This document shows, piece after piece, positions 45,401-56,584 of a stretch of DNA of 64,000 nt (position 1 is the stretch's first letter; the number at the start of each line of letters is the position of its first letter). The stretch is from Branchiostoma floridae (taxonomy: Eukaryota; Chordata; Leptocardii; Amphioxiformes; Branchiostomatidae). Below the pieces are notes generated by a model, which was given only the letters and a program-made list of their open reading frames with translations, made no database searches and had not been told where the DNA came from. The stretch lies in contig NC_049997.1 in NCBI RefSeq assembly GCF_000003815.2, positions 3,719,262 through 3,783,261 of the forward strand, in the 5' to 3' direction. The position numbers were made by a program, and so were the translations under genes.

Positions 45401-46633
45401 CCTGAGGAGACTACAGTTGGAACATGCACACCTGTCTGATGAGGAAATCAACAGATATTTTGAGCAGTACCAAGGAAAACTGAGACATCTACATGCATTC
45501 ATACAGGTGATTTACACATAGTTGAACATACAAGAGCATGCTCCAGAAGCAGACACTCCCTTACACTGTACTAGTAGGTCTTTGACAGCAAAACCAAGCC
45601 AAGAGTGCACTACCTTTTGATTCAGCTTACTTAGGAAACACTGGAAATTTAATTTAATCATATTTAGGCCACAGCAAGTAAATTTTATGGATGACATCAG
45701 CGCGCGCATTAATTTTCGCCTGATTTCAGAAAAAAAAAGATTTTTTTTCTTCTTGGGAGATGGTCAACGTGCAGATAAAGTACCAAAATGGGCAAATATG
45801 TTGAGTTATAGGCTAATGGTTGTACTTGTAGAAGTAACACTAGCCAGGAGGCCATGACTGTAGTTATAGAAGTGAAACTAAAAATTTAGTTAAATAGTTG
45901 TAAAAGTGGCCCCAATATGGAAGCCATGGGTGTTGTTGCCATGTTGGTAAGTGACACCAGTGTACCACACTAGTGTCACCTTTACCACGTCTTGAATACA
46001 GAAATGAATGCCTTGTAGGCTGTGATACCATGTTTCGTCGCTTCGATTCTTTTTTTGTCACGTTTAGTGCGTATATATGGAAAATTTAGCCATCTTGTTT
46101 TTTTTTTGCCCTATCTCACTATTTTTGCCGTCTACAGAGGATGTCATCCATAAAATTTACTTGCTGTGGCCTTATGAATTTATACAGTTACTATGTATAT
46201 TGTGACAGAATTATTATATAATTATGTTAGAAATAAGGATGTGTGATTAATTGCACAAAACTAGACTGAACATCCAGACTGACAGAAAAATGAAGGGCTT
46301 CTTACAATTAGGTGCCTTTCAAATGTGAGAAATGGCACTCCACATCATACAATACATACAAGACATGACTGTAAACTACACTGCATTTGGTGCAGGGAAT
46401 GATTACTTGTTTTATTTTATATATTTTTCATTCTTTTGCAGCTACGTGCCTGCCTTGCACCTTGCATAGAAGCCTTCATCCTCCTGGACAGGCTGTGCTT
46501 CCTGCATGAACAGACAGGGGTCTCTCATGCTGCACTGGTCCATGTGTTTGATCCTGTGATATCTCCAAGATGCTTTGCCCTTGTGGCCATCAAGAATGAC
46601 TGTAATATTGTAACTTCTCAGGAAAATGTCTGA
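42428..46633 (+). CDS. METTL25: METTL25-type probable S-adenosylmethionine-dependent methyltransferase
   Basis: Six exons with GT-AG borders: 42428-43048, 43469-43936, 44174-44309, 44771-44969, 45338-45506 and 46442-46633. They give 594 residues, close to human METTL25 at about 600. The N-terminal NAHLVDFFTEDTWD block matches the family start. Exon 2 opens with the SAM-binding motif I, VVDIGSGKGYLS (residues about 208-219), followed by GVDASDSNTHGAKKR. A variable acidic/Ser-Thr stretch follows. Exon 3 carries GLHTCGDL and VGCCYNLL, exon 4 NARM-like GRTARMLSCQAVERI, exon 5 FVDYVRRALRRL, and exon 6 LAPCIEAFILLDRLCFLHE and SPRCFALVAIK. The biochemical substrate of METTL25 is not something the sequence shows. 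Exon 3 is placed at the CAG before TTGTTACTGACAGG because only that choice keeps phase. Convergent with the NTase-TPR gene. Confidence 0.93.
44651..44715 (+). repeat. Truncated copy of METTL25 exon 4 (acceptor plus 5' part)
   Basis: The sequence from the TAG acceptor through about 55 nt of coding-like DNA (GAKEEKYGFPLSQLLQ) mirrors the start of exon 4 at 44771 (GAIDEKCGFPLSQLLQ), 118 bp upstream of it. After that it diverges. It is too short to replace exon 4 and has no clear donor, so it is most likely a degraded tandem duplication across the acceptor. Confidence 0.75.
45667..46171. mobile_element. Harbinger-like MITE 5 in METTL25 intron 5
   Basis: Perfect inverted ends of about 32 bp (GGCCACAGCAAGTAAATTTT and on to GGATGACATC), with TTA on both sides. 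It shares the GGATGACATC subterminal motif with MITEs 2 and 4 although the outer termini differ. It lies inside an intron of the methyltransferase gene. Confidence 0.87.
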
Positions 46634-46713
46634 GTAGACTCAGTAGTAATGAAACTAAGAATAAGGACAATGAAATGTTCCATTGAACAGTTATGGAACA
46701 TTTTATTAGAGAA

Positions 46714-46719
46714 AATAAA
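46714..46719 (+). terminator. Polyadenylation signal of METTL25
   Basis: AATAAA lies 81 bp after the METTL25 stop codon, a normal distance for a polyadenylation signal. The cleavage site was not identified. Confidence 0.6.
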
Positions 46720-47369
46720 ATACTATACAGTCATATAGACTCAAGTCGATATTTGTACTGGAGGAAATTGTATCTACTTCCAACATATTTCATATGAGTG
46801 GGAAAAAGCTCCAAAAGCCAAGTGGATCCATATCTTGATGTAACCAGACACTTAATGAGATCAATACACAATGCATAGCTCATTTTATAACAAAGAAAGA
46901 CTTAGAACTATTTACTGTATGAAAGCGTGGACATTCTCAATTTATTCGATCATGATTTGTACTAGTCCTAGTTAAACTCAAGTTACATTGTGTGCACACA
47001 AATCCTGTTTTGTGCATACAGCCTCATGATTCTGCCTTGTGTAAGGTACTTACTTCAAAGATAGTTGAGATAGTTATCAAGCATCAAAGTAAAATGTATA
47101 AAAAATGCCATGCATAAATTATGTTAATGAGTCAGTCAATTGCATGATATTTACAAAAGCTCTAAATATTCATGGAGGTATGAGGTCGCCGAACTCTAGT
47201 TTTAAAATTATTTCTTTTTGGCTGTATAGAAGTGTTTACATTATGAAAACATCAGTACTGCCTGCAATGCCTATATTTGTATTCCTATCAACTCTAATTA
47301 GCACTTCATAATCAGCGGAATCTGTACGTGGAATCTGTATGTTCTTTGGAAATGTGACACAAAACACTG
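46720..47369. other. Convergent 3' intergenic space
   Basis: About 740 bp separate the METTL25 stop (46633) from the stop of the minus-strand NTase-TPR gene (47370). Minus-strand AATAAA signals occur near 46941 and 46701, so the two 3' untranslated regions may approach or overlap. I see no other gene here. Confidence 0.5.
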
Positions 47370-50300
47370 TTAGGATGCCATGTTTCTATCGTTAATCATC
47401 TGCTTCATTTTTGCTGCTTCATTGAAATATCCGAGGGCTTTCCTGTAATCACCAAGGTTTTCCCAGGCAATACCTAAGTTCTTAAGTGACATGACAATGA
47501 TAGGATGTGGTGTGTTTTCACCATAGATACTCTGCATCATCTCCAGTGACTGTTCATAATAATTGACTTCCTTTCTGTACTCTCCAAGATTCCCATAAGC
47601 GGCACCCAAGTTGAGAAATGAGCCAGCTATGTCAGGATGTGCAGTGTTTTCACCGTACATGCTCTGTTTCATTTTGAGTGACTGTTCATGATAGCTGATG
47701 GATTTTCTGTAATCGCCAAGCTGCGCCCAGATGGCACCCAAGTTGTTAAGGGAGTTATAAATGTCAGGATGTACAGTGTTCTCACCATGGATCCTCAATT
47801 TCATCTTCAACGACTGATCAAAATAGTTAAGTGCCTTTCTGGGATCACCAAGGCTTCTCCAGTTAGTACCCAAATTGTTAAGTGATACGGCAATGTAAGG
47901 GTGTGCGGTGCTTTCACCATAAATACTCCGATACATCCGCAGTGTCTGAGCATTATAGCTGATGGCCTTTTTGTAATCATCCAGGCCGTTCCAGGCAGCA
48001 CCCAAGTTATTTAGTAACATGGCAATGTCAGGATGGGTGGTAGTTTCGCCATAGATACTCAGCATCATCTCTAGTGACTGTTCATAATAACTGACAGCCT
48101 TTCTGTATTCTCCATGGTGGCTGCATGTTATACCTAAGTTTTCAAGTGTCTTAGCAATGATAATATGTGCTGTGTTCTCACCACAGATACTTTGCATCAT
48201 CTGTAGTGCCTGTTTATGATAGCTGGCGGCCTTTCTGTAGTCACAAAGACCTCTCCAGGCGACACCCAAGCCGTTAAGTGACATGGTAATGTTAATATGT
48301 GCTGTGGTCTCACCATAGATACTCCGATTCATCTGTAAAGACTGCTCAAAATAACTGACAGCCTTTCCATAATCACCGAGGCCATTCCAGGTAGTTCCCA
48401 GGTTGTTGAGTAATGCGGCAATGTTGTGATGTGGTGTACTTTCACCATGAATAATTTGTATCATCTGTAATGACTGTTCATAATATCTAACGGCATTTCT
48501 GTAATTACCAAGGTTGTTCCAGGTGGTAGCCAGGTTTGAAAGTGACTCCACAGTATCGGCATGTGCAGTGCTCTCACCATGGATACTCTGTCTAATCTTC
48601 AGAGACTGTTCATGGCAGCTGAGAGCCTTTCTGTAATCGCCGAGGTCACTCCAGTCCTTACCTAGAGTGGCAAACTCTGTTGCAATTTCATTGCTTTCAC
48701 CATGGATGCTAAGCATCATCTGTACTGACTGTTCCTTGTAGCTAAAAGCTTTCTTGTAGTCGTCGAGCTGTTCCCATGAGGCAGCCAAATTGTTGAGAAC
48801 TGAAGCTATGTCAGGCTGTACACAGTTGTCGTCGTTGATACTTCGCAACATTTGCAATGACTGTTCGTAATAGGTAATTGCTTTTCTGTGATCACAGAGG
48901 GAGTTACAAGAAACACCCAATCTAACAAGTAGAATGGCAATCGTAACGATACTAGCTTTCATTTGCCTTGATTGCACATGATAGCTGATTGCTTTTCTGT
49001 GATCGCCCAGCTTGCGACAGGCGTCTCCCGAGTTGATAAGACAGGCAGTCACGTCGGTATCACCACATAAACTCTGATGCATTTGGAGTGACTGTTCCCA
49101 ATAGCCAACGGCCTTTCTGTGATCACCAAGAGCAACCCAGACGTTTCCCAAACTGTTGAGTGATTCGGCAATGTCCGAATGTGCATCGTTCTCACCATAG
49201 ATACTCTGTCTCATCTGTAGTGACTGTTCCAAGTACCCTATGGCCTTTCTGTGATCACCAAGAGCACTCCAGGCGTTTCCCAACTTGTTAAGTGATTCGG
49301 CAATATCCGAATGAGGAGTGTTCTCACCATGGATACTCTGTCTCATATGTAGTGACTGTTCCAAGTACCCTATGACCTTCCTGTGATCACCAAGTTCCCC
49401 CCAGACTTTTCCCAACTTGTTAAGTAATACGGCAGTGTCGGAATGAGCAGTGCTCTCGCCATCAATACTCCGTCTCATCTGTAGTGACTGTTCATAATAT
49501 CGGATGGCTTTTCTCCGATCGCCAAGAATACACCAGGCATCACCTAAGCCACGTAGTGATAAGGCAATTTTAGGATGGCTCGTGTTTTCACCATGGATAC
49601 GGCGATTCATCTGTAGGGACTGTTCATAATAGGCGAGAGCCTGTCTGTTATCACCAAGGCGTAACAAAGAGACGCCCAAATGAAGATAGCATTCAGCAAT
49701 TTGAGGATGGATACTGTTTGCACCCAGAAACTGCCGATATATGCTAAGCGACAATTCAAGGCAGGTGACAGCCTGTCTGTCATCACCAATCTCGCTATAT
49801 GCGTCACCCAAGCACGTAAATGAGAGAGCCCTGCTAATCTGTGCAATCTCACGAAGCTCAACATCGCTGGAACTCAGCCGTAGTGACTGTTTATAGCAGT
49901 TGATGGCCTTTTCATGGTCACCTAGGCTGCTATGTGCCTGACCCAGTTGAAGAAATGAAAAGGCGATTTCTGATTTCGTAACGCTCTCTCCAGACAGACT
50001 CAGCATTATACCCAGTGATTGCTCGTAATAGCTGAGGGCTTTCAGGTGATCACCAAGAAGGGTGTAGGCGTTGCCCAATTTGGAAAGCGACTGGGCAATG
50101 TCACGATGAGGAGTGTTCTCACCATAGATACTTCGCCCCATCTGCAAAGACTGTCCATAGTAACTGGCGGCCTTTTTTAAATCATGACGTTCGATCCAGA
50201 CGTCGCCCAAGTCGTTGAGAGACTTTGCAATATCGGGATGTGCAGTACTCTCATCATAAATGCTCCGTCTCATTTGAAGTGACTGCTCGTGAAAGCTGGT

Positions 50301-50893
50301 GGCCATTTTATAATCACAAAGGCTTAACCAAGTGCCGCCCAACATGCTAAGTAACTCTGCAATGTTTAGATTTCCAGTACCTTCAGCGTCGTCAGACAGA
50401 GCCCTTTGTAATGCTCGCTCTATGCATGTCTTTGATTTTTCGTAATCAGACATGTAATCGTACATCGATTTCTGTATGTCCATACCTAAGTATTTGTCAA
50501 AACAATATAGCAGCTCTTCCTCCAGTGGCACTCTGCGGACAAGTTTTGAGATGAACTTCTGTAACGGCGCAGCTGTGTAATAGTATCTCAAGAGTTGGTT
50601 TGTATTTGAATAATGAAACACCTTCTGCAAGTCTTTGTCAGTGTTTGGACCTGCAGCTGTCGTCATCTCCGATAACGCCGACATGTGTTCCGCTTGACCA
50701 CGGTTGTTCTTGTATGCCCGCAGCCTCAGTTCTGCAGAGATGCTGACCATTACCATCAAATGATGTGCGTTCTCACTACTGATGACTCCGTTCTTATTCA
50801 TCTTTTCAATAGTCTCCCAGATTGTGGTAGGCTGAATGTCACACGAGAGTGCCCAGCAACAGATTGCAAGACTTGAAAATCGATAGATATGTT
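47370..50893 (-). other. Array of 23 tetratricopeptide repeats
   Basis: Downstream of the gap the frame is open from the last N to the stop at 47370. The first part ([10 protein letters not shown], then [10 protein letters not shown] and AELRLRAY) looks like the helical end of the nucleotidyltransferase region. It is followed by 23 TPR units with the pattern [27 protein letters not shown] and linkers like [13 protein letters not shown], as in kinesin-light-chain or nephrocystin-3 type TPRs. Neighbouring units are often very alike (units 8-10 and 19-21), which suggests growth by internal duplication. The Met at 50801 is internal, not a start. Confidence 0.88.
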
Positions 50894-53800
50894 NNNNNNN
50901 NNNNNNNNNNNNNNNNNNNNNNNNNNNNNNNNNNNNNNNNNNNNNNNNNNNNNNNNNNNNNNNNNNNNNNNNNNNNNNNNNNNNNNNNNNNNNNNNNNNN
51001 NNNNNNNNNNNNNNNNNNNNNNNNNNNNNNNNNNNNNNNNNNNNNNNNNNNNNNNNNNNNNNNNNNNNNNNNNNNNNNNNNNNNNNNNNNNNNNNNNNNN
51101 NNNNNNNNNNNNNNNNNNNNNNNNNNNNNNNNNNNNNNNNNNNNNNNNNNNNNNNNNNNNNNNNNNNNNNNNNNNNNNNNNNNNNNNNNNNNNNNNNNNN
51201 NNNNNNNNNNNNNNNNNNNNNNNNNNNNNNNNNNNNNNNNNNNNNNNNNNNNNNNNNNNNNNNNNNNNNNNNNNNNNNNNNNNNNNNNNNNNNNNNNNNN
51301 NNNNNNNNNNNNNNNNNNNNNNNNNNNNNNNNNNNNNNNNNNNNNNNNNNNNNNNNNNNNNNNNNNNNNNNNNNNNNNNNNNNNNNNNNNNNNNNNNNNN
51401 NNNNNNNNNNNNNNNNNNNNNNNNNNNNNNNNNNNNNNNNNNNNNNNNNNNNNNNNNNNNNNNNNNNNNNNNNNNNNNNNNNNNNNNNNNNNNNNNNNNN
51501 NNNNNNNNNNNNNNNNNNNNNNNNNNNNNNNNNNNNNNNNNNNNNNNNNNNNNNNNNNNNNNNNNNNNNNNNNNNNNNNNNNNNNNNNNNNNNNNNNNNN
51601 NNNNNNNNNNNNNNNNNNNNNNNNNNNNNNNNNNNNNNNNNNNTTTCCTAATACACTGACAAGATGGTAACCCTTTCTTTAGATATAAGGATAGGTCGTC
51701 TTGCAGAATTTTGGTCATGTTGGTTGGTGTACGGATAAGTTCGCATGTTTCACCTCTCCCCAGTGGAGTCTTGCATGCATGCGGCATGCTTCCATCGAAC
51801 GCAAACCCATGCGGCGTTACAGAGTCATGGAACCAGTTGTCGGTGGGGTCGTCAGAGTCGAAATTGTTAAGCGAACTAATCCCCATGGCCGGCAGAATGG
51901 TTTCTCCCAGATTGATGACTTTGAGATGCAGAAAGTGGGTGAGATTTCGGAAATACTTAACATTGTCTTCTGTTTCCTTCTCCACCAAAATGGCAAACTC
52001 CAGATCAGAGTATGGTGTTACTAACCCTGTAGCTTGTGAACCCAAGCCTATCATGGCGTACTTACAGGGAGAGGGACCCATTACCTCAATACATTCATCT
52101 ACAAGACTAGATATGAACGTTCTTCGTTGATGAACAATTGTCTGAAACAATGCTTTGATTGCTTCCGCTCTCTTCTTCTCCACTTGTCTTAGATTTGGAT
52201 CGTCATCATCAAGGCTATACGGATCCACCTGCAATTCAACTCGTTTGATCTCTTTTTCTACATAGTCCCGATATTCCTTCAGCATGGATTTGTGTTTCTC
52301 TACATTATCTGTGTCTACTGCTTGATCAATATTCAGTATGTGCTTAAGAAATGATTTGTAAGTTTCTTGGATCGTTTGGTATGTGTCTTCCCCCCTTAAC
52401 CTTACTAGTGCTGCATTACAGAGTGCTGCAGCCTTGGTGAAATCCTTCCCTTCTTTTGACTGCATTCCTCTCTTCAAGTAGACATCGCTCAACTTGTGAA
52501 GGGGCTCTGCCTCTTTGCTGCTTTGACTTTTGTTTGAATCTGTATACGTATAAAGCAGGTTGGAAGAATCATATTTTTCCTTACCTGCATGTGAATGCAT
52601 TGACATTTTCAGCCCAAATGTATTTTGTATGCCACTGTTTCATGATATGAAAACCAACTGACTTGAAATCTGGTACAGTAATAGCTATGCGATGTGTTCA
52701 ATGACTCCTTGTTGGACTATGATTGCAGCAATTCATAATTTCTTACTTTTCTCATAAGAGGATCAAATGATCTGACATTTAGGATGAGGGATCTATGGAT
52801 TCGGATCTGTCTTTTTATCAGAATTATTGGATTAGAGTTTTTCATTGCTTTTCGTATGCAGTCCCATAATACATATTTCAGGTTACTGCATCACTGTATG
52901 TATATGAAAGCCAGTTGACATGGTATTAGGTATATATATACATATATATTTTATCCATGCACATTTCAAGAATGTACGTCTTTGAAATGGTTCATTTTCT
53001 GCCTTGCAGATAAAGAGTGAAAGAATATATATTTTAGTTGCTGCGTCATGGTATTAAAGCCAAATTTTGTTGTTGTTTTTGTTTGTTTGGGGGAGGGCAA
53101 ATTATTTTTATTTTATAGCAATATTTATTTTATAGCAATACATTACAGCACTCACCTCTTACATGAACGGTTTTAAGTGCAGCTGCAAAGCTTTCTTCAG
53201 CTTTGTCCAGGTCTCCTGCTTGCAGGGCACTGTAGCCATCCTCTAGATGGTCCTTGTACGTCCTATGAGAAACAAACATACCATAAACAAAGGAAGCTGC
53301 TGCAGTTTACAGGGTGTCTTTTTAATTAAGATCATTTTTGTCAAAGAACTTTTTGTCTGATATTGTGTCCCTGATTCATTTTCTAATAGTACCATTAGCC
53401 TCAGACTGTCTTGCCAGCGGTAGATTTGCTTTGAGATATGGAAGGATTATGGGGGGGGGGGGGCTTAGAGGATTGTGTGTCTTTTTAAAGTTGTAAAAAT
53501 CATCAGGAATTTCGTTCAATAAAATCATTATGAAACTCACGAACCTGTCAGTATCGTCATTTGTTTCGTCATTGACGCCGATGGCCTCGACCTTGCCACT
53601 TTGTAATGTCTGCTTTTCTGTGGAAAAAGACAATGATGGTGACAATGCCTTTGGCAATGCATATTTGAGTCACTTGGGACCCATATGATATGCATTACTC
53701 ATATCGACAAGGAGACTACATATATATGTCAAATGTTAACATGTACGTCCCAGTCACTGACAACAAAGGTGTTAATCAGTGTTTATATGACCTTAGGTCA

Positions 53801-54948
53801 GAGCGGCGCCATTGAGTCACCTGACATTTGCAAATAGCGCCCAGATCTACGACTTTATAAACAAGCTCAGTGTGAAAAAACACATAAATTTAGAGCAGCT
53901 TTTACATTTTGATATCTGTGGAATCATGCTCTGTGAAGAGCCATACTTTGAATGCATATCTTGACATTGGAACGTAGAGCGTATAATATTACAACATTTA
54001 GCTTTGAACATTATAGTTTTTCCTGTCTGACGACTTGACAACGCTATCAACGGGCTAATATCGGCATGTGTGATTACTACCTTATGTATGATTCTCGATT
54101 AAAGGTGTATTAAGTCATTAAGCACCAAATGATTAGAATATTTGATGGCAGAAAATATGCGTCTAAAATCAATATTCACAATATTCATCATTAAACATAC
54201 AATGATGCTGTAACCCATGGCACATGCTAGGTTAAGTGTCTATACCTGAAAGTAAAGGGTTGTGCTGCTCTATAGACACGCCTGGATGACTGTCTCCTTG
54301 TCTCGTATTATCATTCCGGGGTGGAAGGTGAGACTTCTCAGTAGAATATGGCTCCTCAGAAGACGGTTGTGTCTCCTTGGGAAACGGTTGTGTCTCCCTG
54401 GGAGACGGTTGTGTCTCCTTGGGAGTCGGTTGTGGCTCCTTGGGAGACGGCTGTGGCTCCTTGGGAGACGGTTGTGTCTCCCTGGGAGACGGTTGTGTCT
54501 CCTTGGGAGACGGTTGTGTCTCCTTAGGAGACGGTTGTGTCTCCTTGGGAGACGGTTGTGGCTCCTTGGGAGACGGTTGTGGCTCCTTGGGAGACGGTTG
54601 TGGCTCCTTGGGAGACGGTTGTGGCTCATTGTGAGACAGTTGTGGCTCCTTGTAAGACGTTTGTGACTCTTGGAGAGACAGTTGTTGCGGCTTCTGATGA
54701 GATTCCTTCATGGGGTAGGCATGATCTAAAGGCGACAAGATTGGAGGCATAAAATGGTTTTGCAAGAGATTTTATCCACATTCAGAATGAAGTTCATGGA
54801 GAAACAAGTGTCATGCGGCGGTTAGAGCATTCAAAACTAGCCGGACTACTAACTTGAAGAAGAAGAGAGCGGCGACGCCGGCGAGGAAAGCTAGGACTGG
54901 ACTTGATACACATTTGTCAGGACGAGGTATCAGAGACGCTCATCCGTC

Positions 54949-55019
<71 letters not shown>

Positions 55020-56584
55020 AGGGGGGAGGGAGAGGGGAGAGAGAGAGGGGGAGGGAGATACATGGATTGCCATCATATTTGGTAAGTCGATAGGGAATGG
55101 AAAGGCGAAGGCCAGGGTCGATTTTCGGCCCACTGGTACGTGACCTTGGTATTACAGTAGAACTTGCGGACTAAATTGAGATATGAGGTCTCCGAACTCT
55201 TGTTGACGAGCGCTGTAACTGACATATCAAGAGTGCAAATTTTAGATGGCCTCTGTCAATGATTCATTCAAGGTATTGACTCGGGTGCCAATCAGCCATT
55301 AAAACAAAGATCAAAGCGATATCTTGTTTACATGATTAAATGTCTGCTCATCTACTAAATTGATAACAGCATGTTACAGAAGCGTGTATCACGGATACCA
55401 TGAAAAAGGACATAAATGTACAAGTACTAAATCTAAAGAAATCTATCACTGTTTTCTTGGGACTCATATGCACTGCTGAGGGTAACTTACATCGAGGGAA
55501 ACCCTATAAATATTTATGAAGAAATACCTGAGCGTACGTCCCGGTGACACACAAAGGTATTTATCAGTGTGTATATGACCTTAGGTCAGAGCGGCGCCAT
55601 TGCGTCAACTGGTGTTTGCTAATTCCGCAAACTTCATAAACCAGCTCAGCGTGAGAACTCCATTCCTTAGAATACCTTTCCTTTGTTTTTATGGTACATT
55701 TACATTTAGGCTGTATGGAGGGTCTAAATACAGCTTATGCGTGTTTCTGCCCTATTTGTGACTCCGCATGAGAGACACTAATAACAGAAAACATTTCATG
55801 AGAAAACAAATGTGTAACCTTTTTTTTAAACGTCTGCATGATTCCGCATTAAATATGAAATGAGATGCTTTTAACAAAACAGTTTGTATTCTCGTTACGG
55901 AACGTGTCTTTACCTGAAAGTGTAGGGATGTGCTGCTGTATTGATACGCCTGGTTGATTTTCTGGTTGTCCCGGCAGTAGAATTAGAAGGTCCTGGGATG
56001 GAGAATGAGGCGGTTGTCTTCTAGAAGACAGTTGTAGCTCATGATGATGTGGTGGACAGTCTTCATCTACCGGCGATGCAGTTCCCTGTTCATTCAATTC
56101 TTGCGGAGGCACAAAAAGATAATTGGATTGAATTATGGTATTCTTCTGTATTAGATGCTCTTCAGCTAGATTAACAGTTTTGGTATACTCAAAGTGTCTA
56201 TATCGAAATGGGCTAACAAGCTTTACTTTTTACCAACCCTGAATTGATTTTTGAAAACGACGTAGACTTGTATGTCGCGTCCATACATTTTTGCTGTGAG
56301 TAAGACTTGAAACCTGCATTGATAGCTCTTTTTATATAGAACGTATATGAGTATCTAAAGACAATGTGAATAGGTTCTCTAGAGCTAGAGCTGGACCCAC
56401 ATGGAGAAAGATTAGTAGTTCTAAGGTGTGAGGAACCCCGTAGCGTCCGGTCGAGTATTTGTGTAGCCATAAAGATATGATACGAAGTATACATCTATAT
56501 CGTTTATTCTTTTAAAAGCATAACCTTACCTGTGACGGTAGGTCGGATGTCCTTAACTAAAGTCCTGCTCTCCCTGCACCCCAT
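47370..56584 (-). CDS. Predicted N-myristoylated nucleotidyltransferase-TPR protein
   Basis: Six exons with consistent phases: 56530-56584, 55914-56099, 54246-54725, 53545-53617, 53156-53262 and 47370-52584. They encode about 2,000 residues, with a 750-N gap inside the last exon. The first exon begins MGCRES, which fits the N-myristoylation pattern MGxxxS with an adjacent Cys that could be palmitoylated. Exons 2 and 3 are Pro/Ser/Gln-rich linkers, both phase 1-1 and both ending in PGVSIxQHxPxLS. Exon 5 is TPR-like ([20 protein letters not shown]). The last exon has a further TPR-like segment, then a Pol-beta-fold nucleotidyltransferase motif (GLGSQA, then PYSDLEF: GS near 482, Asp/Glu near 494 and 496), then 23 TPR units of about 42 residues. 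Similar NTase-TPR proteins are known to me only as uncharacterised invertebrate sequences. The acting substrate is unknown. Confidence 0.85.
50894..51643. other. Assembly gap inside the NTase-TPR exon
   Basis: 750 N. Frames on the two sides do not agree with a 750-nt coding insert, so the gap length is nominal. Confidence 1.
51644..52584 (-). other. Nucleotidyltransferase domain segment of the NTase-TPR gene
   Basis: This is the 5' part of the last exon. After a TPR-like stretch and a charged helix, GLGSQATG is followed by [12 protein letters not shown] at about 51980-52045. It has the GS...DxE layout of GlnD/PII-uridylyltransferase-like members of the Pol-beta superfamily. The metal-binding acidic pair is intact. 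A third acidic residue, which some members need, cannot be placed with confidence because the gap begins shortly after. The exon start at 52584 is chosen because it joins in phase with the exon ending at 53156. Confidence 0.75.
54378..54650 (-). repeat. In-frame 21-bp coding minisatellite (PSPKE[PT]Q)n
   Basis: Within linker exon 3, about 12-13 units of seven residues ([21 protein letters not shown] and variants) lie in tandem, with two or three degenerate units ([14 protein letters not shown]) before them. Because each unit is 21 bp, gain or loss keeps frame. The paralogous exon 2 lacks this expansion. Confidence 0.92.
54950..55060. repeat. TA and GA microsatellites
   Basis: A (TA)n run at about 54958-54988 passes directly into a (GA)n run and purine-rich GA/GGGA sequence to about 55060, in the intron between the two linker exons. 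Confidence 0.9.

Larger units (their letters stand above)
53733..56099. repeat. Tandem segmental duplication of linker exon and flanking intron
   Basis: Intron sequence at about 53733-53880 (from TACGTCCC through ATATGACCTTAGGTCAGAGC to AAGCTCAGTGTGA) recurs at about 55530-55655. The exon ends at 54246 and 55914 (GVSIxQHxPxLS) also match. The offset is about 1.7-1.8 kb. Both exons are phase 1-1, so duplication or skipping keeps the reading frame. Confidence 0.82.

Noticed and set aside
47370-50801. Separate 1,143-residue TPR gene starting at the Met at 50801
   Set aside because: The frame is open upstream to the assembly gap and encodes a sensible continuation, so this Met is internal to the NTase-TPR exon.
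54262-54666. Plus-strand repetitive Leu/Arg-rich or Gly-rich open frames
   Set aside because: They are opposite-strand shadows of the PSPKE[PT]Q coding minisatellite, which joins in phase to neighbouring exons on the minus strand.
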